Of a stretch of 5,290 nucleotides of DNA, positions 1 to 5,179 are shown piece after piece. The stretch lies in NCBI GenBank assembly GCA_937898445.1, contig CALEJY010000068.1:1-5290 (forward strand), read 5' to 3'. Position 1 is the stretch's first letter, and each line of letters begins with the position of its first letter. A program made the position numbers and the translations under genes. This stretch comes from an uncultured Candidatus Melainabacteria bacterium. Lineage in GTDB: Bacteria; Cyanobacteriota; Vampirovibrionia; Gastranaerophilales; Gastranaerophilaceae. Below the pieces are notes generated by a model. It saw only the letters and a list, made by a program, of their open reading frames with translations. It was not told where the DNA came from and searched no databases.

Positions 1-7
1 GATAATG

Positions 8-27
8 TGGTATAATATAAGTATAAT
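8..27 (+). promoter_or_regulatory. Extended -10 promoter at the operon head
   Basis: A perfect extended -10 element is present: TG at 8-9, one base, then TATAAT at 11-16. A second TATAAT lies at 22-27. Transcription from the first would begin near base 23, giving a leader of about 25 bases that holds the ribosome binding site of the first gene. Any -35 element for the first box would lie left of the window, and none is visible for the second. The position directly before a run of co-directional, closely packed genes fits an operon promoter. In such AT-rich DNA TATAAT can occur by chance, but the TGn extension adds weight. Confidence 0.6.
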
Positions 28-48
28 AAGAAAAAAGGAGAGGATAGT

Positions 49-390
49 ATGTTATCAGATAATAGATTATACGGAATAAAATATAAAGAAGATGGCGAAG
101 AAACTATATTAATTGCTATAAAAGACGGGATAGGGAAAAAAGAGGGTAAGAAAGTAATATCATTATATAAAGAATATTTTGATGAAGAATATCCAACTTT
201 TGAAATGAATGGAAGAGGTATATATTTAGATAAAGAAATAAATGACTTAAAAAAAGATATTCATGAACATCTTGATACTATTTTACAACAACGACACGAT
301 AAAAGAGTAAATGAAGTTAAATATGAATTAGAAATGATTAAACGTAATGCTTCAAGTAATACGGTGTATTTATTATATGAAGATGTATAG
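49..390 (+). CDS. Small unrecognised protein, tandem paralogue 1 of 3
   Basis: This 113-residue protein has no function I recognise. AAGGAG at 35-40, 8 bases before the ATG, fixes the start. It is soluble, charged and rich in lysine and glutamate, with no signal peptide or membrane segment. Residues 40-86 form a core shared with the next two genes: YKEY (40-43), YP (48-49), LKK (67-69) and HDKR (83-86). By hand count the core matches the next protein at about 14 of 47 positions with no gap, and the third at about 16 with one gap. The stretch from about 64 to 98 looks helical. The N-terminal 35 residues differ among the three and may be a variable domain. It is the first gene after the promoter, and its stop codon overlaps the ribosome binding site of the next gene. 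The coding call is secure; the function is unknown. Confidence 0.85.
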   Translation: MLSDNRLYGIKYKEDGEETILIAIKDGIGKKEGKKVISLYKEYFDEEYPTFEMNGRGIYLDKEINDLKKDIHEHLDTILQQRHDKRVNEVKYELEMIKRNASSNTVYLLYEDV

Positions 391-402
391 GAGGCTATTA
401 AC

Positions 403-738
403 ATGATATGTTTTATAGAGAGAATAAACCCTTTAAATAATGAAATTGGTTGGAAATGTAAGGTGTGGGCTGAAGAAGAACACAATGAAGAAAAATGTTT
501 TAGAAAAACATATGAAGAATATATTGGAAAGGAATTTCCTACTATTAAAATATCAAACAAAAAAGTTTTAGATGAATATAATCTTATAGAACTTAAAAAA
601 GAGATATATAAAGAATTAAACATATTAATGACTTATAATAAAGATAAAAGAGTTAAAGACCTTTCATATATAATAGAACATTTTTTAGATGATATGGACC
701 GCAAACATTATGTGTTTGATGTTGTAGAGGAGGAGTGA
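403..738 (+). CDS. Small unrecognised protein, tandem paralogue 2 of 3
   Basis: This 111-residue protein is the second member of the tandem family, with no function I recognise. AGGAGG at 389-394, overlapping the upstream TAG, sits 8 bases before the ATG. The core occupies residues 37-83: YEEY (37-40), FP (45-46), LKK (64-66) and DKR (81-83). Spacing between these anchors is identical to that in the first paralogue, so the two align without a gap. The N-terminus (residues 1-35) is unlike either sibling and carries W17, W23, C3, C19 and C32. The C-terminus is short and acidic and ends in EEE. There is no signal peptide or membrane segment. The AGGAGG for the third gene lies inside the last codons of this one, which suggests coupled translation. 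Divergence to about 30% core identity means the duplication is old. Confidence 0.85.
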   Translation: MICFIERINPLNNEIGWKCKVWAEEEHNEEKCFRKTYEEYIGKEFPTIKISNKKVLDEYNLIELKKEIYKELNILMTYNKDKRVKDLSYIIEHFLDDMDRKHYVFDVVEEE

Positions 739-740
739 TT

Positions 741-1247
741 ATGTATATAACTGATATAAATAAAAAAGTAGATGATTGTTATGAGTGTTCGAGTTTAATT
801 AGTAGAGTCTATTGGGATTCATCATCAAAAGATTTTTTAAGACTATATAAAGAATATACTGAAGAAGATTATCCTGTATTTGCTAAAATAGGCACAAAGA
901 ATATTATAACTGAAAAACCGATAGAGGAAATTAAAAAGGAGTTAAAATTAAATCTTGAAAATTTATCTAAACAAAAACATGATAAAAGAATAAAACGATT
1001 TAAATCTAATATAAACTTTATAATGATGGGATTAGAAAATAATGAAATTGTTTTACATAAAATTGATTATGATAAAATTAATAAAGATTTTATGAGTGGC
1101 AAAAAATATAAAACAATGCGTGATACTTATAACACGACATGGTTTACTGCTTATAATCCTGTTAGATATATGCCTTATGAATGGGATTTTAAATGGGATT
1201 CACCAATAATAGAAGAAATTTTTACATCTTCGATAGATCAGGATTAA
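741..1247 (+). CDS. Unrecognised protein, tandem paralogue 3 of 3, with C-terminal extension
   Basis: This 168-residue protein is the third and longest member of the family; its function is unknown. The start is placed at the ATG at 741, because AGGAGG at 728-733 is 7 bases from it. A GTG at 735 in the same frame would be only 1 base from the ribosome binding site. The core is at residues 36-83: YKEY (36-39), YP (44-45), IKK (64-66) and HDKR (80-83), with one extra residue between YP and IKK. After residue 105 it carries about 60 residues missing from its siblings. That tail is rich in aromatics: W134, F135, Y138, Y143, Y146, W148, F150, W152. The tail could be a separate binding domain or a captured fragment; I do not recognise it. 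The gene ends 39 bases before thyX. Confidence 0.83.
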   Translation: MYITDINKKVDDCYECSSLISRVYWDSSSKDFLRLYKEYTEEDYPVFAKIGTKNIITEKPIEEIKKELKLNLENLSKQKHDKRIKRFKSNINFIMMGLENNEIVLHKIDYDKINKDFMSGKKYKTMRDTYNTTWFTAYNPVRYMPYEWDFKWDSPIIEEIFTSSIDQD

Positions 1248-1286
1248 ATAAAATTTATATATATTAAGAAAGGAGAACATTAAATA

Positions 1287-2030
1287 ATGAAAGTAAAATT
1301 AATAGGTTATACAAAAGATTTTGAGAAAGTAATCGCTATGGCAGGTAAGTTATGCTATAGTCCTGTTGGGGTTGACGAACTTGAAGAAAATTTATCAGAA
1401 GAAAAAATAAGAAAATTTATTCAAAATTTAGCAGATATGGGGCACGAATCTCCGTTAGAACATTGTAGTTTTTCATTTGCAGTAGAAGGAATATCAAGAA
1501 GCTGTTCACATCAATTAGTGAGACATAGAGTAGCAAGTTATTCTCAACAATCTCAAAGGTATGTTAAGGAAGAAGAAGGTAAATTTGAATTTATAACTCC
1601 TAATATAATTAAAGAAATGGGAGAAGATTATGTTAAAGAATATGAAAATGATATGCACTTAATTCATGCTATGTATTTAAAATGGCAAGAAAATATAAAA
1701 CAATATGTTGAAGAAAATGATTATCCTACTTACGGTATGAATTCGACTAAAGTGGCTAATGAAAATGCAAGATATGTCTTACCTAATGCTGCGGAAACTA
1801 AAATAATAGTTACGATGAATGTTAGAAGTTTATATAATTTCTTTAGTAAAAGATGTTGCCATAGAGCGCAAGAAGAAATTAGAGAACTTGCAGATAAAAT
1901 GTTAGAAATATGTAGAGATATATCTCCTGTATTATTTGGAAAGATAGATGCTCCATGTGTATACGGGCATTGTCCTGAAGGCAAATTGTCTTGCAAATCT
2001 CCTAAGAAAAAAACAGAACAGCACGATTAG
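1287..2030 (+). CDS. thyX: Flavin-dependent thymidylate synthase ThyX
   Basis: ThyX methylates dUMP to dTMP in the cytoplasm, using methylenetetrahydrofolate as carbon donor and NADPH with FAD for reduction. It is normally a homotetramer. The 247-residue length is normal and the protein looks intact. The ThyX signature RHR-x7-S is at residues 79-89 (R79, H80, R81, S89). It is preceded by the ESPLEH segment (54-59), which contains the conserved histidine region. Downstream are ARYVLP (161-166) and the N-x-R-x4-F-x3-R pattern (178-189), which belong to the nucleotide-binding part. The C-terminal cysteines C224, C229 and C236 fit clostridial ThyX proteins. The tail after residue 237 is a short lysine-rich stretch. 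The start ATG follows AAGGAG (1270-1275) at 11 bases, slightly long. ThyX is common in phages, where it raises dTMP supply for replication, and an AT-rich genome would benefit especially. Confidence 0.97.
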   Translation: MKVKLIGYTKDFEKVIAMAGKLCYSPVGVDELEENLSEEKIRKFIQNLADMGHESPLEHCSFSFAVEGISRSCSHQLVRHRVASYSQQSQRYVKEEEGKFEFITPNIIKEMGEDYVKEYENDMHLIHAMYLKWQENIKQYVEENDYPTYGMNSTKVANENARYVLPNAAETKIIVTMNVRSLYNFFSKRCCHRAQEEIRELADKMLEICRDISPVLFGKIDAPCVYGHCPEGKLSCKSPKKKTEQHD

Positions 2031-2040
2031 AGGTTTGATT

Positions 2041-2817
2041 ATGTATAAATTAAATAGAACAGGCGAAGAAAAACTAAACAACTTCGGAAGTAAAATGATA
2101 ATAGTTAAATATAATAGTTGTCGAGATATAGATGTTTATTTTCCTCAATATAATTACACGACAAAGCATAGAAAATATGAAAATTTTTCAAAAGGGGAAA
2201 TTAGATGTCCTTATGAACCAACCGTATATAATATAGGATATTTAGGTGAAGGTAAATATAAGAGTAAAATAAATGGCAAGTTTACTAGATGCTATACAAC
2301 TTGGAGAAGTATGTTAAATAGATGTTATAATGAAAGGTTTAAACAAAAACATACATATTGCAAAGATTGTGAGGTGTGTGAAGAATGGCATAATTTTCAA
2401 AATTTTGCTAATTGGTATTATGACAACTATTATGAAATTAAAAATGAGTGTATGCATTTAGATAAAGATATTTTAATAAAAAATAATAAAATTTATTCAC
2501 CGAAAACTTGTGTTTTTGTACCACAAAGAATAAACACGCTTTTTACTAAGTGCAATAAAAATAGAGGTAAACTACCAATAGGAGTTAAATTTGAAAAATA
2601 TAATAAATATTCAAGTAGTTGTAGCATTTATGATTTTGAAGAAAATAAACAAATAAGGGTACATTTAGGTTATTATGATACTTTAGAACAAGCATTTAAT
2701 ATGTATAAAAATTTTAAAGAAAAATATATTAAAGAAGTAGCAGATTACTATAAAGAATCTATTCCTCAAAATTTATATAATGCTATGTATTCTTATACAG
2801 TAGATATAAATGATTAA
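2041..2817 (+). CDS. Phage HNH/AP2-type putative homing endonuclease
   Basis: This 258-residue protein resembles phage and prophage proteins annotated as HNH endonuclease or AP2-domain DNA-binding protein. Residues about 20-70 resemble the N-terminal DNA-recognition module of the family (the DIDVYF stretch at 29-34, then GYLGEGKY at 66-73). Residues about 84-170 form the nuclease-like part: TTWRSMLNRCY (86-96), CKDCEVCEEWHNF (107-119), MHLDKDIL (138-145) and YSPKTCVFVPQRIN (152-165). H139, D141 and D143 are plausible metal or catalytic residues, but a textbook HNH triad is not obvious. Residues about 177-238 match an AP2-like DNA-binding fold (LPIGVKF, then LGYYDTLEQAFNMY). The frame is open back to 1948, but that would overlap thyX. 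The ATG at 2041 follows AGAGGT (2029-2034), a modest ribosome binding site. It is probably a mobile passenger. The family match is from memory. Confidence 0.82.
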   Translation: MYKLNRTGEEKLNNFGSKMIIVKYNSCRDIDVYFPQYNYTTKHRKYENFSKGEIRCPYEPTVYNIGYLGEGKYKSKINGKFTRCYTTWRSMLNRCYNERFKQKHTYCKDCEVCEEWHNFQNFANWYYDNYYEIKNECMHLDKDILIKNNKIYSPKTCVFVPQRINTLFTKCNKNRGKLPIGVKFEKYNKYSSSCSIYDFEENKQIRVHLGYYDTLEQAFNMYKNFKEKYIKEVADYYKESIPQNLYNAMYSYTVDIND

Positions 2818-2825
2818 AATATTCA

Positions 2826-2857
2826 TGTGGTGTTCCTAAAAAAAGTAGACAACACTA
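2826..2857. other. Possible remnant insertion-sequence end (weak)
   Basis: This non-coding stretch reads TGTGGTGTTCCT, then an A-run, then GTAGACAACAC. On the complementary strand the order is GTGTTGTCTAC, a T-run, then AGGAACACC. That layout loosely resembles terminal inverted repeats of IS3/IS150-group elements, which often begin with TG and hold a GTCTAC- or GTCTAAC-like block beside a T-run. No transposase, second end or target duplication is present. Its short GTGTT (2830-2834) and AACAC (2851-2855) arms could also pair as a weak hairpin. The resemblance is from memory and may be accidental. Confidence 0.2.
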
Positions 2858-2865
2858 TTAAAATA

Positions 2866-2889
2866 ATCCTAACCCTTTTGGGTTAGGGT
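2866..2889 (+). promoter_or_regulatory. Strong hairpin abutting a ribosome binding site
   Basis: CCTAACCC (2868-2875) pairs perfectly with GGGTTAGG (2880-2887) around a TTTT loop. An A-T pair and a G-T wobble extend it to about 10 pairs (2866-2889). The ribosome binding site AAGGAGGG of the next gene starts at 2890, immediately after the stem. No T-run follows on the + strand, so it is not a standard terminator for the upstream genes. On the - strand a modestly T-rich stretch follows the stem, but no - strand gene feeds into it. It may stabilise a processed mRNA 5' end or tune translation of the downstream gene. The structure is clear; the role is inferred. Confidence 0.6.
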
Positions 2890-2901
2890 AAGGAGGGTAT
2901 T

Positions 2902-3264
2902 ATGGTAACATTGGAATACAATTTAAATAAAATAAATGAAATGTATAAATTTAAAGAAGGATGGGATGGATATTATGCTGATCCAATTCCTAAAAAAATA
3001 TTAGATTTAACTAAAGATATCCTTAGACATATACAAATGCAACCTGAGATTTTTCCAGTAGCAACAGGATGTATTCAATTAGAATATGAAAAGGGGAATA
3101 ATTATTTAGAGATAGAATTATATGAAGATAGTCTTAGTCTTTTTATGATAAATGAAAAAGGTAGAGATAGTTTTAGTATAAAATCCTATTATAAATTTAG
3201 AGAAATAGATTCTATTGCAAATTATATTAATCTTCTTATAGAAGAATATGTAGAGGAGTGGTAA
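2902..3264 (+). CDS. Conserved hypothetical protein with GWDGY and QPEIFP motifs
   Basis: This 120-residue protein resembles a widespread bacterial family of unknown function. Its members carry a GWDGYGA-PIP stretch, then a QPEIFPT-type motif, an IQ-[FL]-EYE strand and an LE-[FI]-E strand. Here these are GWDGYYADPIP (20-30), QPEIFP (47-52), IQLEYE (58-63) and YLEIELYED (68-76). The pattern suggests two N-terminal helices packed on a small beta sheet, with a C-terminal helix (about 100-118). It is acidic and has no signal peptide or membrane segment. AAGGAGGG (2890-2897) lies 4 bases before the ATG and just after a strong hairpin. The gene opens a second run of tightly spaced genes, with 1 base separating it from the next. 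I recall the motif pattern but no experimentally proven role. Confidence 0.83.
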   Translation: MVTLEYNLNKINEMYKFKEGWDGYYADPIPKKILDLTKDILRHIQMQPEIFPVATGCIQLEYEKGNNYLEIELYEDSLSLFMINEKGRDSFSIKSYYKFREIDSIANYINLLIEEYVEEW

Positions 3265-3265
3265 T

Positions 3266-3613
3266 ATGAGTAAATGTTTAATTAAAATGATAGATGGTGG
3301 TATAGTAGATATAATTGATGATATAGTACAGGATAGTTATGGTTGTCCTACTTGTGGGTATGGAGGACATTATACAAATAATATGGAAATAGAACTTAGT
3401 AAAAATATTTTAGAAATAGAATTTGGTGGAATGTATACATGGGATATCCCAAGTTATTCAGATATAATGAAAATATTTACTGCCAATAATGATGAAATTA
3501 AAGATATGACAGAAGAGGAATTTATAGACTTCCTAAAACTAGAGTTAGATAAATTGAGTTGTGAAGAAATAGAGATGTTTATAAAAAAGAAAAACTATAA
3601 AAAGAATATATAA
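3266..3613 (+). CDS. Small acidic protein with a single CPTC motif
   Basis: This 115-residue protein starts 1 base after the upstream stop; AGGAG at 3254-3258 is 7 bases before the ATG. Its most distinctive part is YGCPTCGYGGHY (25-36), with C27 and C30 forming one CxxC pair. The other cysteines are C4 and C99, so a complete four-cysteine zinc ribbon is not evident within one chain. Zinc could still be bound with H35 or C4, or shared between two subunits. Similar hypothetical proteins with a GCPTC-YG segment followed by a beta strand occur, as I recall, in Firmicutes and their phages. Residues 39-55 look like two short strands. Residues 80-110 look helical and acidic, starting with TEEEF (82-86). 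No function is known to me. Confidence 0.82.
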   Translation: MSKCLIKMIDGGIVDIIDDIVQDSYGCPTCGYGGHYTNNMEIELSKNILEIEFGGMYTWDIPSYSDIMKIFTANNDEIKDMTEEEFIDFLKLELDKLSCEEIEMFIKKKNYKKNI

Positions 3614-3625
3614 AGGAGTAGCAAT

Positions 3626-4156
3626 ATGTTAAATAAATATTTTGATAATATCATAGATAAAGAATTTATTACCGAAGAAATATTTTATGGTAATATATTG
3701 GATAAATGGTTAAAAAGCGGGTATGAAGAAAATAGTATAACTAATATATTAATACTTACTGATGATGAGATAACAGTTGCTAATTTTATAAGAAAATGTA
3801 TTATAATTCCTTTTAGAAAAAACATTGACAATAATTCGATTGGGAAGTCTATCTTTAAAAGAGATAGAGGATATGAAGTTTTATTACAATTATTTACTTA
3901 TTCTGACGAAGAAGAAACAGTAGCATATAATCCTATATTAATAATTGATATAGAAAATATAGAAAAATTTCAAGAAAGTAGTAGAGAAAATTATGTTAAA
4001 TATCACGAAATAATTTTAGATACGAATGATATTGATGATATTGCTATTGAGGAAATAATGGAAGATGAAAGAGTTGACTATAAAATAGACGATATATTAA
4101 AAGCAATTACTGGTACTTTTACAAGTAGTGTTACATTGTATTATGAAGAGGTGTAA
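3626..4156 (+). CDS. Unrecognised acidic protein, 176 residues
   Basis: I do not recognise this protein. AAAGGAG (3612-3618), overlapping the upstream stop, sits 7 bases before the ATG. It is strongly acidic, with aspartate and glutamate clusters at 94-98 (DEEET), 131-139 and 141-155. No signal peptide, membrane segment or cysteine motif is visible; the only cysteine is C58. Strand-like hydrophobic stretches are ILIL (41-44), CIIIPF (58-63), EVLLQLF (84-90) and PILIID (103-108), which suggests a mixed alpha/beta fold. The end (162-176) is rich in threonine, serine and tyrosine. Acidic small proteins in phage early regions sometimes mimic DNA or bind host enzymes, but nothing here shows that specifically. 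It sits 2 bases before the lipoprotein gene. Confidence 0.8.
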   Translation: MLNKYFDNIIDKEFITEEIFYGNILDKWLKSGYEENSITNILILTDDEITVANFIRKCIIIPFRKNIDNNSIGKSIFKRDRGYEVLLQLFTYSDEEETVAYNPILIIDIENIEKFQESSRENYVKYHEIILDTNDIDDIAIEEIMEDERVDYKIDDILKAITGTFTSSVTLYYEEV

Positions 4157-4158
4157 GT

Positions 4159-4437
4159 ATGAAGAAGAAAATTATTAGTTTAAGCTTATTATGTATATTA
4201 AGTATAAGTATGATAGGTTGTATGAATAATGGAGAAGCCACTCAATCCGAACAAGTAAAAGAAAGCGATAGCAATTTTATAAAAGTTAGAGATTTGGGTT
4301 GGACAGATGATATTTATATGTGTGAGTACATAGATAAAGAGACAGGAGTACATTACTATATAGGAAAAAGTAATCTTTATAAAGGCTGTATGTCTCCTGT
4401 ATACGATTCTAACGGAAAGGTAAAGGTGGATAAATAA
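4159..4437 (+). CDS. Small phage lipoprotein, DUF6440-like C-terminus
   Basis: This 92-residue precursor has a lipoprotein signal: MKKK, a hydrophobic stretch from I5 to I19, and a lipobox SMIGC with the lipidated cysteine at C21. After cleavage, about 72 residues would be anchored on the outer face of the cytoplasmic membrane. A polar linker (22-38) leads to a C-terminal domain with IDKETGVHYY (58-67) and MSPVYDSNGKVK (78-89). This matches the DKETGVNYL ... GLTPLLDENGKP pattern that I associate with DUF6440, a family of unknown function. C55 and C77 could form a disulfide outside the cell. AAGAGGTG (4146-4153) precedes the ATG. The stop overlaps the next start by one base. Phage surface lipoproteins can block superinfection, which makes that a candidate role. 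The lipoprotein call is strong; the family call is from memory. Confidence 0.85.
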   Translation: MKKKIISLSLLCILSISMIGCMNNGEATQSEQVKESDSNFIKVRDLGWTDDIYMCEYIDKETGVHYYIGKSNLYKGCMSPVYDSNGKVKVDK

Positions 4438-4853
4438 TGAAAAAATCAGATATAAAAAATGGAATGATTTTTATAGAAAGAAATAATAATAAATATTATG
4501 TTATAGAAGATGGAGTATTTATAAAATTAAAAAATAAAATAGCCTTGGAATTTGTGCAAGACTTAAATCTATATCTTGATATGTATAATAATGAATTAGA
4601 AAACTTATATAATTCTAATAGCGATATAATAGAAGTTTGGGATATGAGTAATAATATTCTTTGGGAAAAAGGAGAAGATTGGTCAGCCATACCTATTGGA
4701 ACAAAAGTATTAGTAAGAAATAGAGAAAATGAAGTTTGGACACCAAGAATTTTTGTTAATTATAGACCTGATTATTATTGTAAGTTTAGAACATTATTAG
4801 AAGATTTATCTGGAGTTCAAGAATGGAAATTTTGTAAATTAATAGAGGAATAG
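4437..4853 (+). CDS. Two-module phage hypothetical protein
   Basis: This 138-residue protein combines two modules common in Firmicute phages. Residues 1-68 begin with KKSDIKNGM (2-10), an NNKYYVIED strand pair (17-25) and a YNNELENLYNSNSDIIEVW segment (50-68). In similar phage proteins this part lies in a domain opening with MKKSDLKTGM and ending in a DI-x-KV strand. Residues 83-138 carry IPIGTKVLVRN (85-95), a tryptophan-containing strand (W101) and a closing EWKFCKL (129-135), another recurrent phage module of beta-barrel appearance. Function is unknown for both. Translation starts at the ATG overlapping the lipoprotein stop by one base (TAATG), with AAAGGTGG at 4422-4429 inside the upstream gene, so coupling is likely. 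The partial gene at the window's right edge repeats the first module. Confidence 0.83.
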   Translation: MKKSDIKNGMIFIERNNNKYYVIEDGVFIKLKNKIALEFVQDLNLYLDMYNNELENLYNSNSDIIEVWDMSNNILWEKGEDWSAIPIGTKVLVRNRENEVWTPRIFVNYRPDYYCKFRTLLEDLSGVQEWKFCKLIEE

Positions 4854-4854
4854 C

Positions 4855-5175
4855 ATGAAATATTTTAAATATAAATGTATTATAAAAGAAAAAGACTGTC
4901 CTAGAAAAGGCAATTATACAACTATATTGGATTGTGTATCAAATTGTCTTTATTATAAAGGTTGCCAATCGTGTGAATATGATAGTCTAAAAAAATATTG
5001 TAATAGCTGTCTTTTTAGCAAAGAAAATGAAAAAGAAGGATATTTAAATTTAATAATAGAAATGTTTTGTAAGATTTGTGATGATTGGCAAAGTGAAGGA
5101 TATGGGCGAATAAATTGTAGTATTTGCCCATATGAAGAAATTTTAAAAAAAATATTGAAAATAGATCAGGAGTGA
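4855..5175 (+). CDS. Cysteine-rich protein, probable zinc binder
   Basis: This 106-residue protein has 12 cysteines: C8, C15, C27, C31, C37, C40, C49, C52, C72, C75, C88 and C91. Four CxxC pairs stand out (37/40, 49/52, 72/75, 88/91). The spacing suggests two or three metal sites, most simply one ribbon from 37/40 with 49/52 and another from 72/75 with 88/91. C8, C15, C27 and C31 may form a third. Iron-sulfur or disulfide chemistry is possible, but there is no signal peptide, so a cytoplasmic zinc protein is most likely. The rest is lysine- and glutamate-rich. AGAGGA (4844-4849) sits 5 bases before the ATG, and the upstream stop is 1 base away. The gene lies between two copies of the KxSDxKxGM module. 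I do not recognise the family. Confidence 0.82.
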   Translation: MKYFKYKCIIKEKDCPRKGNYTTILDCVSNCLYYKGCQSCEYDSLKKYCNSCLFSKENEKEGYLNLIIEMFCKICDDWQSEGYGRINCSICPYEEILKKILKIDQE

Positions 5176-5179
5176 TAAA

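Noticed and set aside
261..623. A 120-codon open frame on the - strand
   Set aside because: It is the shadow of two well-supported + strand genes with good ribosome binding sites and paralogous cores. Its product is serine/leucine-rich, as expected from antisense of AT-rich coding DNA.
735..737. GTG as the start of the third paralogue
   Set aside because: AGGAGG ends one base before it, too close for initiation. The ATG at 741 has 7-base spacing.
1248..1286. TATATATATT before thyX as a promoter -10 box
   Set aside because: TATATT at 1260-1265 is close to consensus, but no acceptable -35 box sits at about 17 bases and there is no TGn extension. Such strings are common by chance in this AT-rich DNA.
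1730..1996. An 88-codon open frame on the - strand
   Set aside because: It lies wholly inside thyX, whose motifs establish the + strand reading.
1948..2040. An upstream start for the endonuclease gene, overlapping thyX
   Set aside because: The extra 31 residues read through thyX in another frame and do not look like the family's N-terminus. The ATG at 2041 has a ribosome binding site at a normal distance.
2866..2889. The strong hairpin as an intrinsic terminator for the upstream genes
   Set aside because: The + strand sequence after the stem is GTAAGGAGGG rather than a T-run, and it forms the ribosome binding site of the next gene.
4496..4690. A 64-codon open frame on the - strand
   Set aside because: It is antisense to the two-module protein gene at 4437, which has recognisable phage-family motifs.
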